DNA of 64,000 nt from the NCBI RefSeq assembly GCF_019976975.1, contig NZ_AP024630.1:3782001-3846000 (forward strand), written 5' to 3'. A program made the translations under genes and the position numbers. Under the pieces are notes generated by a model. The model worked only from the letters and a program-made list of their open reading frames with translations, searched no databases and was not told where the DNA came from. This document shows, piece by piece, positions 32,364 to 40,433 of this stretch (positions within the stretch are counted from its first letter, which is position 1; the number at the start of each line of letters is the position of its first letter). This DNA comes from Arthrobacter sp. NtRootA1 (GTDB lineage: Bacteria > Actinomycetota > Actinomycetes > Actinomycetales > Micrococcaceae).

Positions 32364-33212
32364 TTATGGCCGGACAACCCGCGTTCCCGTGCCCAACTCC
32401 TCGATCCTCGCCAGGACGTCCGGGGATGTCAGGTTCTCTCCCAGCCGATTGGGTTTGCCGGCTCCGTGATAGTCGGATGATCCCGTGATGAGCAGCCCAT
32501 GTTCGGATGCCATGGTGCGAAGAAGGCTACGGCCTTCTTCCGGGTTGTCGCGGTGTTCAATTTCCAGGCCGAGCAGTCCGGCGTCGATCATCTCCCGGTA
32601 CGTCCGCTCCCCCACAATTCGTCCCCTCGCCGAAGCCACCGGGTGTGCGAAGACCGGCACGCCGCCAGCGGCACGGACAAGCTCGACGGCGATAGCGGGG
32701 TCAGGTGCGTAGTGCTGCACGAAGTATCGCGAGTGCGAGGTGAGGATGGACGTGAAGGCTTCGGAGCGGTCCGCGACTACGCCAGCAGCGACCAAGGCAT
32801 CCGCGATATGCGGGCGCCCTACTGTAGCGCCCGGAGCCACATGGTGGATGACGTCGTCCCACGTCAGGGGGTAATCCTCTGACAACAGAGTGACCATGCG
32901 CTCGGCGCGCGTGAGCCGGGCGTCCTTTGATTTGGTGATCTCCTCAAGAAGCCCGGGGTGGGAAGGATCATGCAGGTAGCTCAACAGGTGGACGCTGATC
33001 CCCTGCTCCGTCCGGCACGAGATCTCCATTCCGGGAACAAAAGTGACTCCATGCTCCTTGGCAGCGGCAGCAGCAAGCGCCCAGCCATCAGTGGAATCGT
33101 GGTCCGTCAACGCAATGACGTCCAGGCCTGCAGCTGCGGCCGAAATGATCACCCCGGCTGGGGGCTCGGTTCCGTCGGAAACATTCGAGTGCGTATGCAG
33201 GTCTATCCTCAC
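32364..33212 (-). CDS. PHP-domain phosphoesterase (TrpH/RNase AM-like)
   Basis: 282 aa. The N-terminal IDLHTHSNVSDG holds the HxH metal pair, ALTDHDSTDG the second metal site, FVPGMEISC a third and VFAHPVASARG a fourth. The last is SSDYHGAGKP near residue 255. These match the PHP group that includes E. coli YciV/TrpH (RNase AM, 5'-3' exoribonuclease and nucleoside bisphosphate phosphatase). GTG start at 33212, with a leaderless-type -10 just upstream. Confidence 0.9.
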   Translation of the reverse strand: MRIDLHTHSNVSDGTEPPAGVIISAAAAGLDVIALTDHDSTDGWALAAAAAKEHGVTFVPGMEISCRTEQGISVHLLSYLHDPSHPGLLEEITKSKDARLTRAERMVTLLSEDYPLTWDDVIHHVAPGATVGRPHIADALVAAGVVADRSEAFTSILTSHSRYFVQHYAPDPAIAVELVRAAGGVPVFAHPVASARGRIVGERTYREMIDAGLLGLEIEHRDNPEEGRSLLRTMASEHGLLITGSSDYHGAGKPNRLGENLTSPDVLARIEELGTGTRVVRP

Positions 33213-33218
33213 TTTCCC

Positions 33219-33224
33219 AGCCTA
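33219..33224 (-). promoter_or_regulatory. -10 hexamer TAGGCT of the PHP gene (leaderless)
   Basis: TAGGCT on the minus strand ends 6 nt before the GTG at 33212. Confidence 0.6.
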
Positions 33225-33292
33225 TGGGATGCGGACCTTCTTGGGGTGTTGCGCCGTTGGCCTCCTCACGAAACTGGTGGGACGATGTAACG

Positions 33293-34876
33293 GTGAATGA
33301 TGCCGAAAACACCCCGTACGCGGAATCCACAGATTCCCAGCCCCTGCAAGAGCGCGTCAACAACCGTTCGCAGCGGCCCACATCCGATGCCTTCAAGGCA
33401 TTCATGGCCAGCAACTGGGCGCCCGCACCGCAGGTAACCCCCGCTCGTGACGCCGTTGCAGACCACGCTGCCCGCCGCCGTCGCGCAATTTCCGAGCTGT
33501 TCAAGGGCGAACGGCTCGTTATCCCGGCCGGTCCTCTCAAGGTCCGCTCAAATGACTGCGACTATCGCTTCCGCCCGCACTCCGGATTCGCCCACCTCAC
33601 CGGGCTGGGCCTGGACCACGAGCCAGATGCCGTTTTGATCCTGGAACCGGTAGGTGAAGGAAAGGGCGACGACGGCGGTCACCACACTGCCACCCTGTAC
33701 TTCCGGCCCCTGGCGGGACGCGATACCGAGCAGTTCTACGCCGACTCCCGGGCCGGTGAATTCTGGATTGGCGCACGGCCCACACTGGCAGAATTCAAGG
33801 CCCGCCTGGGTCTGCCCACGGCGCACATTTCCGAACTTGAACTGGCCATCACCAAGAACGTGGGCGCGCCGGAAATCGGCGGCATCTCCATCCGCCTGGT
33901 CCGCAAGGTCGATGAGAACATCGATGCTTTGGTGGACACTGCCCGTTACAACACGGCCAAGGATCCTGAGAACCTAGACTTGGGCGAGCTCGATGCTTTG
34001 GACGAAAAGCTCAGTGAGGCACTCTCCGAACTCCGCCTGATCAAGGACGAGTGGGAGATCCAGCAGATGAAGATCGCCGTAGCCGCCACCGTGGAAGGCT
34101 TCGCCGACGTCGTCCGGGCCCTCCCGCGTGCTTTGACGCACAAGCGCGGCGAACGCGTGGTAGAAGGCGCCTTCTTCGCCCGTGCCCGCGAGGAAGGCAA
34201 CGAACTCGGCTACGACACCATCGCAGCGTCCGGCAACAACGCCACAGTGTTGCACTGGACACGCAACTCGGGCGCCGTCAACGCTGGTGAACTCCTGCTG
34301 CTTGACGCCGGAGTGGAGGCTGATTCGCTCTACACAGCAGATGTCACGCGGACCCTGCCGGCAAACGGCACTTTTACCGACGTGCAGCGCAAGGTCTACG
34401 AAGCTGTCCTGGACGCTGCTGATGCGGGGTTCGCCGCCGCACGGCCCGGCGTGAAATTCCGGGACATCCACACTGCAGCCACCACGGTGCTTGCCGAGCG
34501 CCTCGCTGAATGGGGTCTGCTGCCTGTCTCTGTTGAGGAAGCCATCAGCCCGGAAGGCCAGCAGCACCGCCGCTGGATGCCACACGGCACCAGCCATCAC
34601 CTCGGCCTGGACGTACACGACTGCGCCCAGGCCAAGCGCGATCTCTACCTTGATGGAATCCTCACGGAGGGCATGATCTTCACGATCGAGCCCGGCCTGT
34701 ACTTCAAGAACGAAGACCTGGCCATTCCTGCCGAATACCGTGGCATCGGTGTCCGCATCGAGGACGATGTCCTCATGACCGCGGACGGCCCCGTGAACCT
34801 GAGCGCAGCGTTGCCGCGCAAGGCCGACGACGTCGAGTCCTGGATGGCCGGCATCTACCAGGAAGCCGCGGGCTAG
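33293..34876 (+). CDS. pepP: Xaa-Pro aminopeptidase (aminopeptidase P, M24B)
   Basis: About 527 aa from the GTG at 33293. It removes N-terminal residues before proline. The N-terminal aminopeptidase P domain includes FRPHSGFAHLTGLG. The pita-bread domain carries the five metal ligands: Asp in LLLDAGVEA, Asp in YTADVTRTL, His in GTSHHLGLDVHD, Glu in IFTIEPGLYF and Glu in GVRIEDDVL. The first 45 residues are an unconserved extension. A longer in-frame start at 33224 would overlap the PHP promoter. Confidence 0.93.
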   Translation: MNDAENTPYAESTDSQPLQERVNNRSQRPTSDAFKAFMASNWAPAPQVTPARDAVADHAARRRRAISELFKGERLVIPAGPLKVRSNDCDYRFRPHSGFAHLTGLGLDHEPDAVLILEPVGEGKGDDGGHHTATLYFRPLAGRDTEQFYADSRAGEFWIGARPTLAEFKARLGLPTAHISELELAITKNVGAPEIGGISIRLVRKVDENIDALVDTARYNTAKDPENLDLGELDALDEKLSEALSELRLIKDEWEIQQMKIAVAATVEGFADVVRALPRALTHKRGERVVEGAFFARAREEGNELGYDTIAASGNNATVLHWTRNSGAVNAGELLLLDAGVEADSLYTADVTRTLPANGTFTDVQRKVYEAVLDAADAGFAAARPGVKFRDIHTAATTVLAERLAEWGLLPVSVEEAISPEGQQHRRWMPHGTSHHLGLDVHDCAQAKRDLYLDGILTEGMIFTIEPGLYFKNEDLAIPAEYRGIGVRIEDDVLMTADGPVNLSAALPRKADDVESWMAGIYQEAAG

Positions 34877-34918
34877 GCTTCAGCAAGGGGAGCAAGTCCG
34901 CCCCGGGCAAACAACAGC

Positions 34919-34964
34919 ACAAAGGGAAGGCCACCGGATGGATATCCAGTGGCCTTCCCTTTGT
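34919..34964. terminator. Bidirectional terminator between pepP and the stress-protein gene
   Basis: ACAAAGGGAAGGCCAC (34919-34934) and its exact complement at 34949-34964, with a GG/CC extension towards the loop. The arm ends supply A/T-rich tracts on both strands. Confidence 0.9.
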
Positions 34965-34977
34965 ACTTCTTCTGAGG

Positions 34978-35784
34978 CTATTGCTTGTGGGAATCCTCGT
35001 TCCCAGGCTGCTGATCCTCGTGCCGGGGGGCGTTCTGGCCCTCCGTGACCCGGACGCCGTACTGGGGGCGGCCATCGGGCAGGTCTGGATAACGCACCGG
35101 TGACGGCGTCGGGTTCTGTACTGGCTGTGCAGCAGGAGCCTGCGCGGCGGAAGCACCGGGTTCGGTGGGCTCCGGCCCGCGTTGGCCATAGGGATCGTTC
35201 CAGGTGGCAGGACGTTCAGGTGCCTGGCCGGGCTGCTGGAAGGGCGCGTTTGGCGGACTGTAGCTTTGTGCTTGTCCGGTGGCAGCCTGGGCGGAGTTCA
35301 TGGGCAGTTGGTGGAGCAACCGTCGGGCTTCGTGGGCTGCCTCGATGGCAACAATGACATCGTAATTGGTGGCGACCACCTGGCTTGTGGACGTGAAGTC
35401 GCGCTTGCCGCGCTGGGTGGCATACGTGGCGATGCCGAACAGCATGAAGAAAGCTGCACCCATAAGCACGGAGGTGATGATGGAGAAGGTGCCACCAGCG
35501 GGCGTGAAGAAGGAGAGCATGACGCCCACGAAGAGGCCGAACCACATGCCGCTCAGAGCACCGGACAAGGCAACGCGCGGGTAGCTCAGCCGGCCGGTTA
35601 CCCGCTCCACCATCTTGAGGTCGTTGCCCACGATCGATACCAGGTGCACGGGGAACTGCTGGTCCGCGAGGTAGTCCACCGCCTTTTGGGCATCCAAATA
35701 TGAGGTGTACGAGCCAACAGTGTCACCTTGAGGTACGCTGCGGGACTCCTCAACGGCTTTAGGAGCACCAAAAATGTTTGACAT
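34978..35784 (-). CDS. General stress protein 17M-like membrane protein
   Basis: 268 aa. The N-terminal YflT/GSP17M-type fold (residues about 20-75, GSYTSYLDAQKAVDYLADQ) is followed by two hydrophobic segments near 80-130. A cytoplasmic Pro/Gln/Ala-rich tail of about 100 residues ends in acidic/polar sequence. I start at the ATG at 35784; an in-frame ATG six codons upstream has no better signal. CACAAT lies 6 nt before the chosen start, so this too may be near-leaderless. The function of the family is unknown beyond stress induction in Bacillus. Confidence 0.8.
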   Translation of the reverse strand: MSNIFGAPKAVEESRSVPQGDTVGSYTSYLDAQKAVDYLADQQFPVHLVSIVGNDLKMVERVTGRLSYPRVALSGALSGMWFGLFVGVMLSFFTPAGGTFSIITSVLMGAAFFMLFGIATYATQRGKRDFTSTSQVVATNYDVIVAIEAAHEARRLLHQLPMNSAQAATGQAQSYSPPNAPFQQPGQAPERPATWNDPYGQRGPEPTEPGASAAQAPAAQPVQNPTPSPVRYPDLPDGRPQYGVRVTEGQNAPRHEDQQPGNEDSHKQ

Positions 35785-35848
35785 AGCCCCATTGTGTCGC
35801 ATGTAGATGTGAAGCGGCTGGAATTCAGCTAAAAGAGAGCAGACTCGG

Positions 35849-35854
35849 TAGCCT
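35849..35854 (+). promoter_or_regulatory. -10 hexamer TAGCCT of the MgtE-like gene (leaderless)
   Basis: TAGCCT ends 6 nt before the ATG at 35861; no Shine-Dalgarno. Confidence 0.6.
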
Positions 35855-35860
35855 GTAAAC

Positions 35861-37141
35861 ATGAGCACACATCCCTCACGCGTCTTTGTCGCGCGCCTGC
35901 TCGGCTTGGACGTTTTCGACCCCCTGGGCGATCGTTTAGGCCGGTTGCGCGACGTCGTCGTGCTCTCCCGGGGGACCCGTGGCGCCCCGCATGTGGTTGG
36001 CATCGTGGTGGAAGTGCCGGGCAAGAAGCGGGTCTTCGTACCGATGACCCGAATCACCTCCATCGACCAGACCCAGATCATCTGCACGGGCTTGGTGAAC
36101 CTGCGTCGCTTCGAACAACGGGGCGCTGAAACACTCGTGGTAGCGGAAATGTTTGATCGCCGCGTCACCCTTGCCGATGGCAGCGATGCAACGATCGAGG
36201 ACATCGCGATGGACCAGCACCGGTCCAAGGACTGGTTCGTCAGCAAACTCTTCGTCCGTCGCGGGCATTCCTTATCGCCCCTGAGCAGGCTCCGCCGCAA
36301 CGAAACCCTGATCATTGACTGGGCGGACGCGCAGACCGGTGGGCATAACGAGCCCCAGGCGGCCACACAGTTCGTTGCCACGCACGAGGACCTCAAGCCT
36401 GCTGACTTCGCCGAAGCCCTGCAGGAGATGAGCGACAAGCGCCGCTTTGAAGTGGCAAGCGAACTTCAGGACGAACGGTTGGCAGACGTCCTCCAGGAGC
36501 TTCCCGAGGACGACCAAGTGGAGATCCTGTCCGCCCTGGACGTGGAACGGGCCGCGGATGTCCTGGAAGAAATGGATCCCGACGACGCCGCCGACCTCCT
36601 GGCCGAGCTCCCCTCTGCGCAAGCGGAAGAACTGTTGCAGCTCATGGAGCCCCAGGAAGCCGAAGACGTCCGGCGTCTCTTGGAGTACGACGAAGACACT
36701 GCAGGTGGCCTCATGACACCCGTGCCCGTCATCCTGCCTCCTGAAGCCACGGTGGCCGAAGCCCTGGCCCACGTTCGGCGCGAGGAGCTCTCCCCCGCTT
36801 TGGCGTCCTCCATCTTCATCGCACGTCCTCCCCTGGAAACGCCCACCGGCCGCTTCCTGGGCGTCGTACATATACAACAGCTCCTGCGCTTCCCTCCGCC
36901 GGAGCCGCTGGGCAACCTCGTTGACAAGAACCTTGAGCCGTTGTCGGACCAGGCGCACATCAGCGAAGTAGCCCGGACCCTGGCGACGTACAACCTCAAC
37001 TCGCTTCCCGTCGTCGACGACGACGGCCGCCTTGTGGGGGCGGTGACTGTTGATGACGTGTTGGATCACCTGTTGCCCGATGACTGGCGCGCTCACGAGG
37101 ACGACGCCCCTATAAGGAAACTCGGAGGCCGCATTGGCTGA
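35861..37141 (+). CDS. Soluble PRC-barrel/MgtE-N/CBS protein (Rv1232c-like)
   Basis: 426 aa. The order is a PRC-barrel-like N-terminus (FDPLGDRLGRLRDVVV, about 19-34), a second PRC-like half to residue 150, then the MgtE N superhelical domain. The latter has DERLADVLQELPEDDQVEI, RAADVLEEMDPDDAADLL and related helices at about 205-275. Two CBS domains follow to about residue 410. The magnesium-channel membrane domain of MgtE is entirely absent. It resembles the cytosolic Mg2+ sensor of MgtE without the pore. The next gene, a DUF1003 membrane protein, overlaps it by 8 bp. Confidence 0.88.
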   Translation: MSTHPSRVFVARLLGLDVFDPLGDRLGRLRDVVVLSRGTRGAPHVVGIVVEVPGKKRVFVPMTRITSIDQTQIICTGLVNLRRFEQRGAETLVVAEMFDRRVTLADGSDATIEDIAMDQHRSKDWFVSKLFVRRGHSLSPLSRLRRNETLIIDWADAQTGGHNEPQAATQFVATHEDLKPADFAEALQEMSDKRRFEVASELQDERLADVLQELPEDDQVEILSALDVERAADVLEEMDPDDAADLLAELPSAQAEELLQLMEPQEAEDVRRLLEYDEDTAGGLMTPVPVILPPEATVAEALAHVRREELSPALASSIFIARPPLETPTGRFLGVVHIQQLLRFPPPEPLGNLVDKNLEPLSDQAHISEVARTLATYNLNSLPVVDDDGRLVGAVTVDDVLDHLLPDDWRAHEDDAPIRKLGGRIG

Positions 37142-37859
37142 TATCAACGCCACCCGATCCCCCAGGTCCACTGGACGCGCAAACAATCCCGGGAGCCTCG
37201 ACACGCCCCTGAGCGGGCGTCAACGCATACTGCCTAAGTTCTCCCCCAACCCGGACGCGTTCGGCAATGCCACGGAGGGCTTCGCGCGTTTCATGGGTAC
37301 GCCGCAGTTCCTGGTGTACATGACGGTCTTCTGTCTCTTCTGGCTGGCATGGAATACGTTTGCGCCCACGGAGTGGCAGTTCGACCGCGTGGAGCTGGGC
37401 TTCACCCTGTTGACACTCATGTTGTCGCTCCAGGCGTCCTATGCTGCGCCGCTCCTGCTGCTGGCCCAGAACCGTCAAGACGACCGGGACCGCGTATCGC
37501 TGCAGCAGGACCGCCAGCGCGCCGAGCGGAACCTGTCAGATACTGAATACTTGACCCGCGAATTGGCCTCCCTGCGTATCGCGCTGCGTGAGGTAGCTAC
37601 CCGCGACTACGTCCGCGCTGAACTCCGCAGCCTGCTGGAGGACATCATCGATGCCCAGGAGGAGCTGCGCGAGAGCGAAACGGCAGAAGAAGGCAGCGAA
37701 TCTTCGGCTGACAAGGTCAAGGAGAAGCTCAAGGAGAAACGGGACAAGTCGCGTGGACCACGCACGCAGCAGATCCCCAAAGTACGCCCGCAACGTCCGG
37801 GGCCCCAGCACTCCAGCGCGAAGCCGGCCCCTCCCGAAAATCCTGAAAGCCGAGCGTAA
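37134..37859 (+). CDS. DUF1003 membrane protein
   Basis: 241 aa from a TTG at 37134, supported by GGAGG 5 nt upstream inside the preceding gene. DUF1003 has two membrane helices, here about 60-78 (FLVYMTVFCLFWLAWNTF) and 90-110, followed by the conserved AQNRQDDRDR segment. A charged coiled-coil (about 120-180) and a basic, proline-rich tail come next. It is translationally coupled to the MgtE-like gene, and M. tuberculosis keeps the same pair (Rv1232c/Rv1231c). A shared role in cation homeostasis is an inference from coupling. Confidence 0.87.
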   Translation: MADINATRSPRSTGRANNPGSLDTPLSGRQRILPKFSPNPDAFGNATEGFARFMGTPQFLVYMTVFCLFWLAWNTFAPTEWQFDRVELGFTLLTLMLSLQASYAAPLLLLAQNRQDDRDRVSLQQDRQRAERNLSDTEYLTRELASLRIALREVATRDYVRAELRSLLEDIIDAQEELRESETAEEGSESSADKVKEKLKEKRDKSRGPRTQQIPKVRPQRPGPQHSSAKPAPPENPESRA

Positions 37860-37862
37860 CCC

Positions 37863-38990
37863 ATGACCACCCCATCGGCCGAGGCACTTCACGCTGCCTT
37901 GGCAACCGTCATTGACCCCGAATTGCGGCGTCCTATCACCGAACTTGGCATGGTGGAGTCGGTGTCGGCCAACGACGACGGCAACGTCCATGTGGCGGTG
38001 CTGCTCACGATCGCCGGTTGCCCACTACGAGACACCATTACGGCAGATGCGACAAACGCCTTGTCCGGCGTCGCAGGCGTCACCGGCGTTGACGTGGAGC
38101 TGAAGGTCATGACCCCCGCCCAGCGCGAGGCTTTGAAGGAACAACTCCGCGGTCCGGGCGGCCAACGGGGCATCCCATTCGCGAAGCCCGGGTCCCTGAC
38201 GAAGGTCTACGCAGTGGCCAGCGGAAAAGGCGGCGTGGGTAAGTCCTCCGTCACTGTCAACCTCGCCTGTGCCCTGGCCGCCCAGGGCCTACGGGTGGGC
38301 ATCGTGGACGCCGACGTGCACGGCTTCTCCGTCCCAGGGCTCATGGGCATCACGCAGAAACCGACGCAGGTGGATGACATGATCCTGCCTCCTGTGGCCC
38401 ACGGAGTGAAGGTCATATCAATTGGCATGTTCGTTGCGGGAAACCAGCCCGTGGCGTGGCGTGGTCCCATGCTGCACCGCGCCTTGGAGCAGTTCCTCAC
38501 GGACGTCTACTTTGGCGACCTCGATGCCCTTTTCCTGGACCTGCCTCCCGGAACGGGCGATATCGCAATATCCGTGGCCCAGCTCCTCCCGAACGCCGAA
38601 ATCCTCGTGGTAACCACCCCGCAGGCTGCCGCCGCGGATGTCGCCGAACGGGCCGGAACCATCGCAACCCAAACCGGCCAGAAGGTTGCCGGCGTCATCG
38701 AAAACATGTCCTTCCTGGAAATGCCCGACGGCGGTCGCATGGAATTGTTCGGAAGTGGCGGCGGTGCCGTGCTGGCTGAGCGGCTGAGTGCTGCCGTGGG
38801 CAGCGACGTACCCCTTCTCGGCCAGATTCCCTTGGACATCCGGTTGCGTGAGGGCGGGGATGCCGGAAAACCTGTAGTCCTTGCCGCTGGCGAAACTGCT
38901 GCTGCAAGAGCGTTGGAAGGCATTGCAGGGATGCTGGCAACGCGTCCGCGCGGACTATCCGGCATGCCGCTCGGAATCCAGCCGCGCTGA
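37863..38990 (+). CDS. mrp: Mrp/ApbC-type P-loop ATPase, iron-sulfur carrier family
   Basis: 375 aa. The N-terminal MIP18/DUF59 domain (about 5-90) is joined to the Mrp ATPase with deviant Walker A GKGGVGKS (about residue 120), IVDADVHGFS and LDLPPGTGD. The C-terminal CxxC that bridges the iron-sulfur cluster in classic Mrp/NBP35 proteins is replaced: the segment reads ENMSFLEMPDGGRMELFG. It starts 3 bp after the DUF1003 stop, so the three genes form one operon. Cluster transfer is the family role; how this version holds a cluster is unclear. Confidence 0.92.
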   Translation: MTTPSAEALHAALATVIDPELRRPITELGMVESVSANDDGNVHVAVLLTIAGCPLRDTITADATNALSGVAGVTGVDVELKVMTPAQREALKEQLRGPGGQRGIPFAKPGSLTKVYAVASGKGGVGKSSVTVNLACALAAQGLRVGIVDADVHGFSVPGLMGITQKPTQVDDMILPPVAHGVKVISIGMFVAGNQPVAWRGPMLHRALEQFLTDVYFGDLDALFLDLPPGTGDIAISVAQLLPNAEILVVTTPQAAAADVAERAGTIATQTGQKVAGVIENMSFLEMPDGGRMELFGSGGGAVLAERLSAAVGSDVPLLGQIPLDIRLREGGDAGKPVVLAAGETAAARALEGIAGMLATRPRGLSGMPLGIQPR

Positions 38991-39021
38991 AGCCACCGGG
39001 CTTGGAAAGGTCCTTGGAAAA

Positions 39022-39420
39022 CTACGTAGCTTCGGTATCGAAAGGCGCGGCCTCGCCTTCGGCGAGCCGCTCAATAATGCGAGCTGGAGCCTTGGGCTTC
39101 GTGTCCACCGCTGCTGCCGCAGCAGTTGCGGCAGCAACTGGGGCGCCGGCGTTGACTGGCTTCGAATCATCCTCAAGCAAAGCATCCTTGATGATGCGCC
39201 GTGGATCGTACTGGCGGGGATCGTACTTCTTCCAGTCGACCTCATCGATGTCGATGCCGACTTCTTCCTTGATCTGCTCGCGTGCGCCGGAGGCCATCCT
39301 GCGGACTTCCTTCACCAGGTTGGCGAGCTTTTGAGTGTATTCGGGCAAACGGCTGGGACCGATGACGAGTACGCCGATAATCAGAAGGAGTATGAACTCC
39401 GGGCCGTTGATTCCAAACAC
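39022..39420 (-). CDS. tatB: Sec-independent translocase protein TatB
   Basis: 132 aa. VFGINGPEFILLLIIGVLV is the single N-terminal membrane helix with the TatB glutamate. GPSRLPEY is the hinge, then comes an amphipathic helix (TQKLANLVKEVRRMAS) and an Ala-rich disordered tail. It works with TatA and TatC to export folded twin-arginine proteins. GTG start; it follows the anti-sigma gene by 31 bp but has its own leaderless-type -10. Confidence 0.93.
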   Translation of the reverse strand: MFGINGPEFILLLIIGVLVIGPSRLPEYTQKLANLVKEVRRMASGAREQIKEEVGIDIDEVDWKKYDPRQYDPRRIIKDALLEDDSKPVNAGAPVAAATAAAAAVDTKPKAPARIIERLAEGEAAPFDTEAT

Positions 39421-39427
39421 GCTACGA

Positions 39428-39433
39428 AGATTA
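39428..39433 (-). promoter_or_regulatory. -10 hexamer TAATCT of tatB (leaderless)
   Basis: TAATCT on the minus strand ends 7 nt before the tatB GTG at 39420, between the anti-sigma stop and tatB. Confidence 0.55.
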
Positions 39434-39451
39434 CCTTGTCTGTGGTGCCGG

Positions 39452-40426
39452 TCATAAACCAGCGGGACGGAGCAGTGTCCGGAGGCCGCGGATCATCCGT
39501 TCGGACCACGTCTCGGAGGCTTGCGGAGCTTTGGTGCTGATCATGGAGTCGCCTGCACGAACCAACTCGGGAACGGCGTCGTCGGCCACATCCGCCGGGA
39601 GGTCCGATGAGTAGCTGAGGACTGCAGCGGAGGTCCGGTAGACAGCCTCCCACGGCGTCCCCTGCGTGAGAGAGAGCTGCGCCGATGCCGGACGTCCAGT
39701 GACGGCGAGGTCTGAAGCCTGCAGGTGCTCTTCCACAACAGTGGCGTAATGGCCGTTGCTTTCCAGCCGGAGTTCCACGGCCGGGTGACCGTTGTGCACG
39801 GTGGCCTTGGCAGCCACGACATGGAAGCCCATACCGACAAGTTCAGGACATGCCCACCCCTGGCCCCGCAGGACATCCAACTGTTCGGAGCTCAAATTCA
39901 CGGGTGCGGTGGGGCGGAAGTCCGGCGTCGCAACGAATTCCGGCGTCATCATCAGTTCCGCTGGGCCGCCGGTAAACGCACTGGAAAGGGATGAGGCGTC
40001 GTTGCCGGCACCGATGCCTGCGTTCGGCGCGGTATCTCCTGCCACCGCATATGCCGCCAAGCCCAGTGCACCTGCACTTACCGTGAGAGAGCCAGCGGCC
40101 ACGCCGGCGATCCGAAGGGCCCGCCACGCACCACCCCTGGTCCGCGAATTTGCGACCAGCGGGACCTGCTCGTTCGCGAGTCGTTGTGTGTGCTGGAGCA
40201 AACGCGCCGTCAGGTCCTCGCTGGCTTCGGGCACCGCTGCCCCGCGAAGCCGTTCAAGATACTGCCGCTCCCTGTTCAGGGCAGCACGGCACTCCGGGCA
40301 ATGCCGTAGGTGCTCTGGATTCCGGGTGTGGCCCAGGGCAGCAAGTTTGTAACGTGCAGCCAGTTTGTAACGTGCCGCCGGTTTGCGGCGTGACAGGGCA
40401 CCCGGACGGATGTGGCGTCGAGGCAT
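39452..40426 (-). CDS. Zinc-finger anti-sigma factor (RseA-like)
   Basis: 324 aa. The ZAS-type motif HLRHCPEC (H-x3-C-x2-C, about residues 38-45) places it with zinc-binding anti-sigma factors. One membrane helix follows near 108-130 (GSLTVSAGALGLAAYAVAG), then an extracytoplasmic domain of about 190 residues. It lies 7 bp behind an ECF sigma gene of SigE type and ahead of tatB, matching sigE-rseA in M. tuberculosis (Rv1221-Rv1222). It should hold the sigma factor inactive until envelope stress. The N-terminus before the zinc motif contains a short tandem duplication (YKLAARYKLAALG). Confidence 0.87.
   Translation of the reverse strand: MPRRHIRPGALSRRKPAARYKLAARYKLAALGHTRNPEHLRHCPECRAALNRERQYLERLRGAAVPEASEDLTARLLQHTQRLANEQVPLVANSRTRGGAWRALRIAGVAAGSLTVSAGALGLAAYAVAGDTAPNAGIGAGNDASSLSSAFTGGPAELMMTPEFVATPDFRPTAPVNLSSEQLDVLRGQGWACPELVGMGFHVVAAKATVHNGHPAVELRLESNGHYATVVEEHLQASDLAVTGRPASAQLSLTQGTPWEAVYRTSAAVLSYSSDLPADVADDAVPELVRAGDSMISTKAPQASETWSERMIRGLRTLLRPAGL
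40343..40396. repeat. Three 18-bp imperfect tandem repeats inside the anti-sigma gene
   Basis: Units begin at 40343, 40361 and 40379. The first two differ at one position (each AGTTTGTAACGTGC plus four bases); the third is diverged (GGTTTGCGGCGTGA). The unit is a multiple of three, so the frame is kept and the protein gains six-residue repeats just before the zinc motif. Confidence 0.8.
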
Positions 40427-40433
40427 CGACTAC

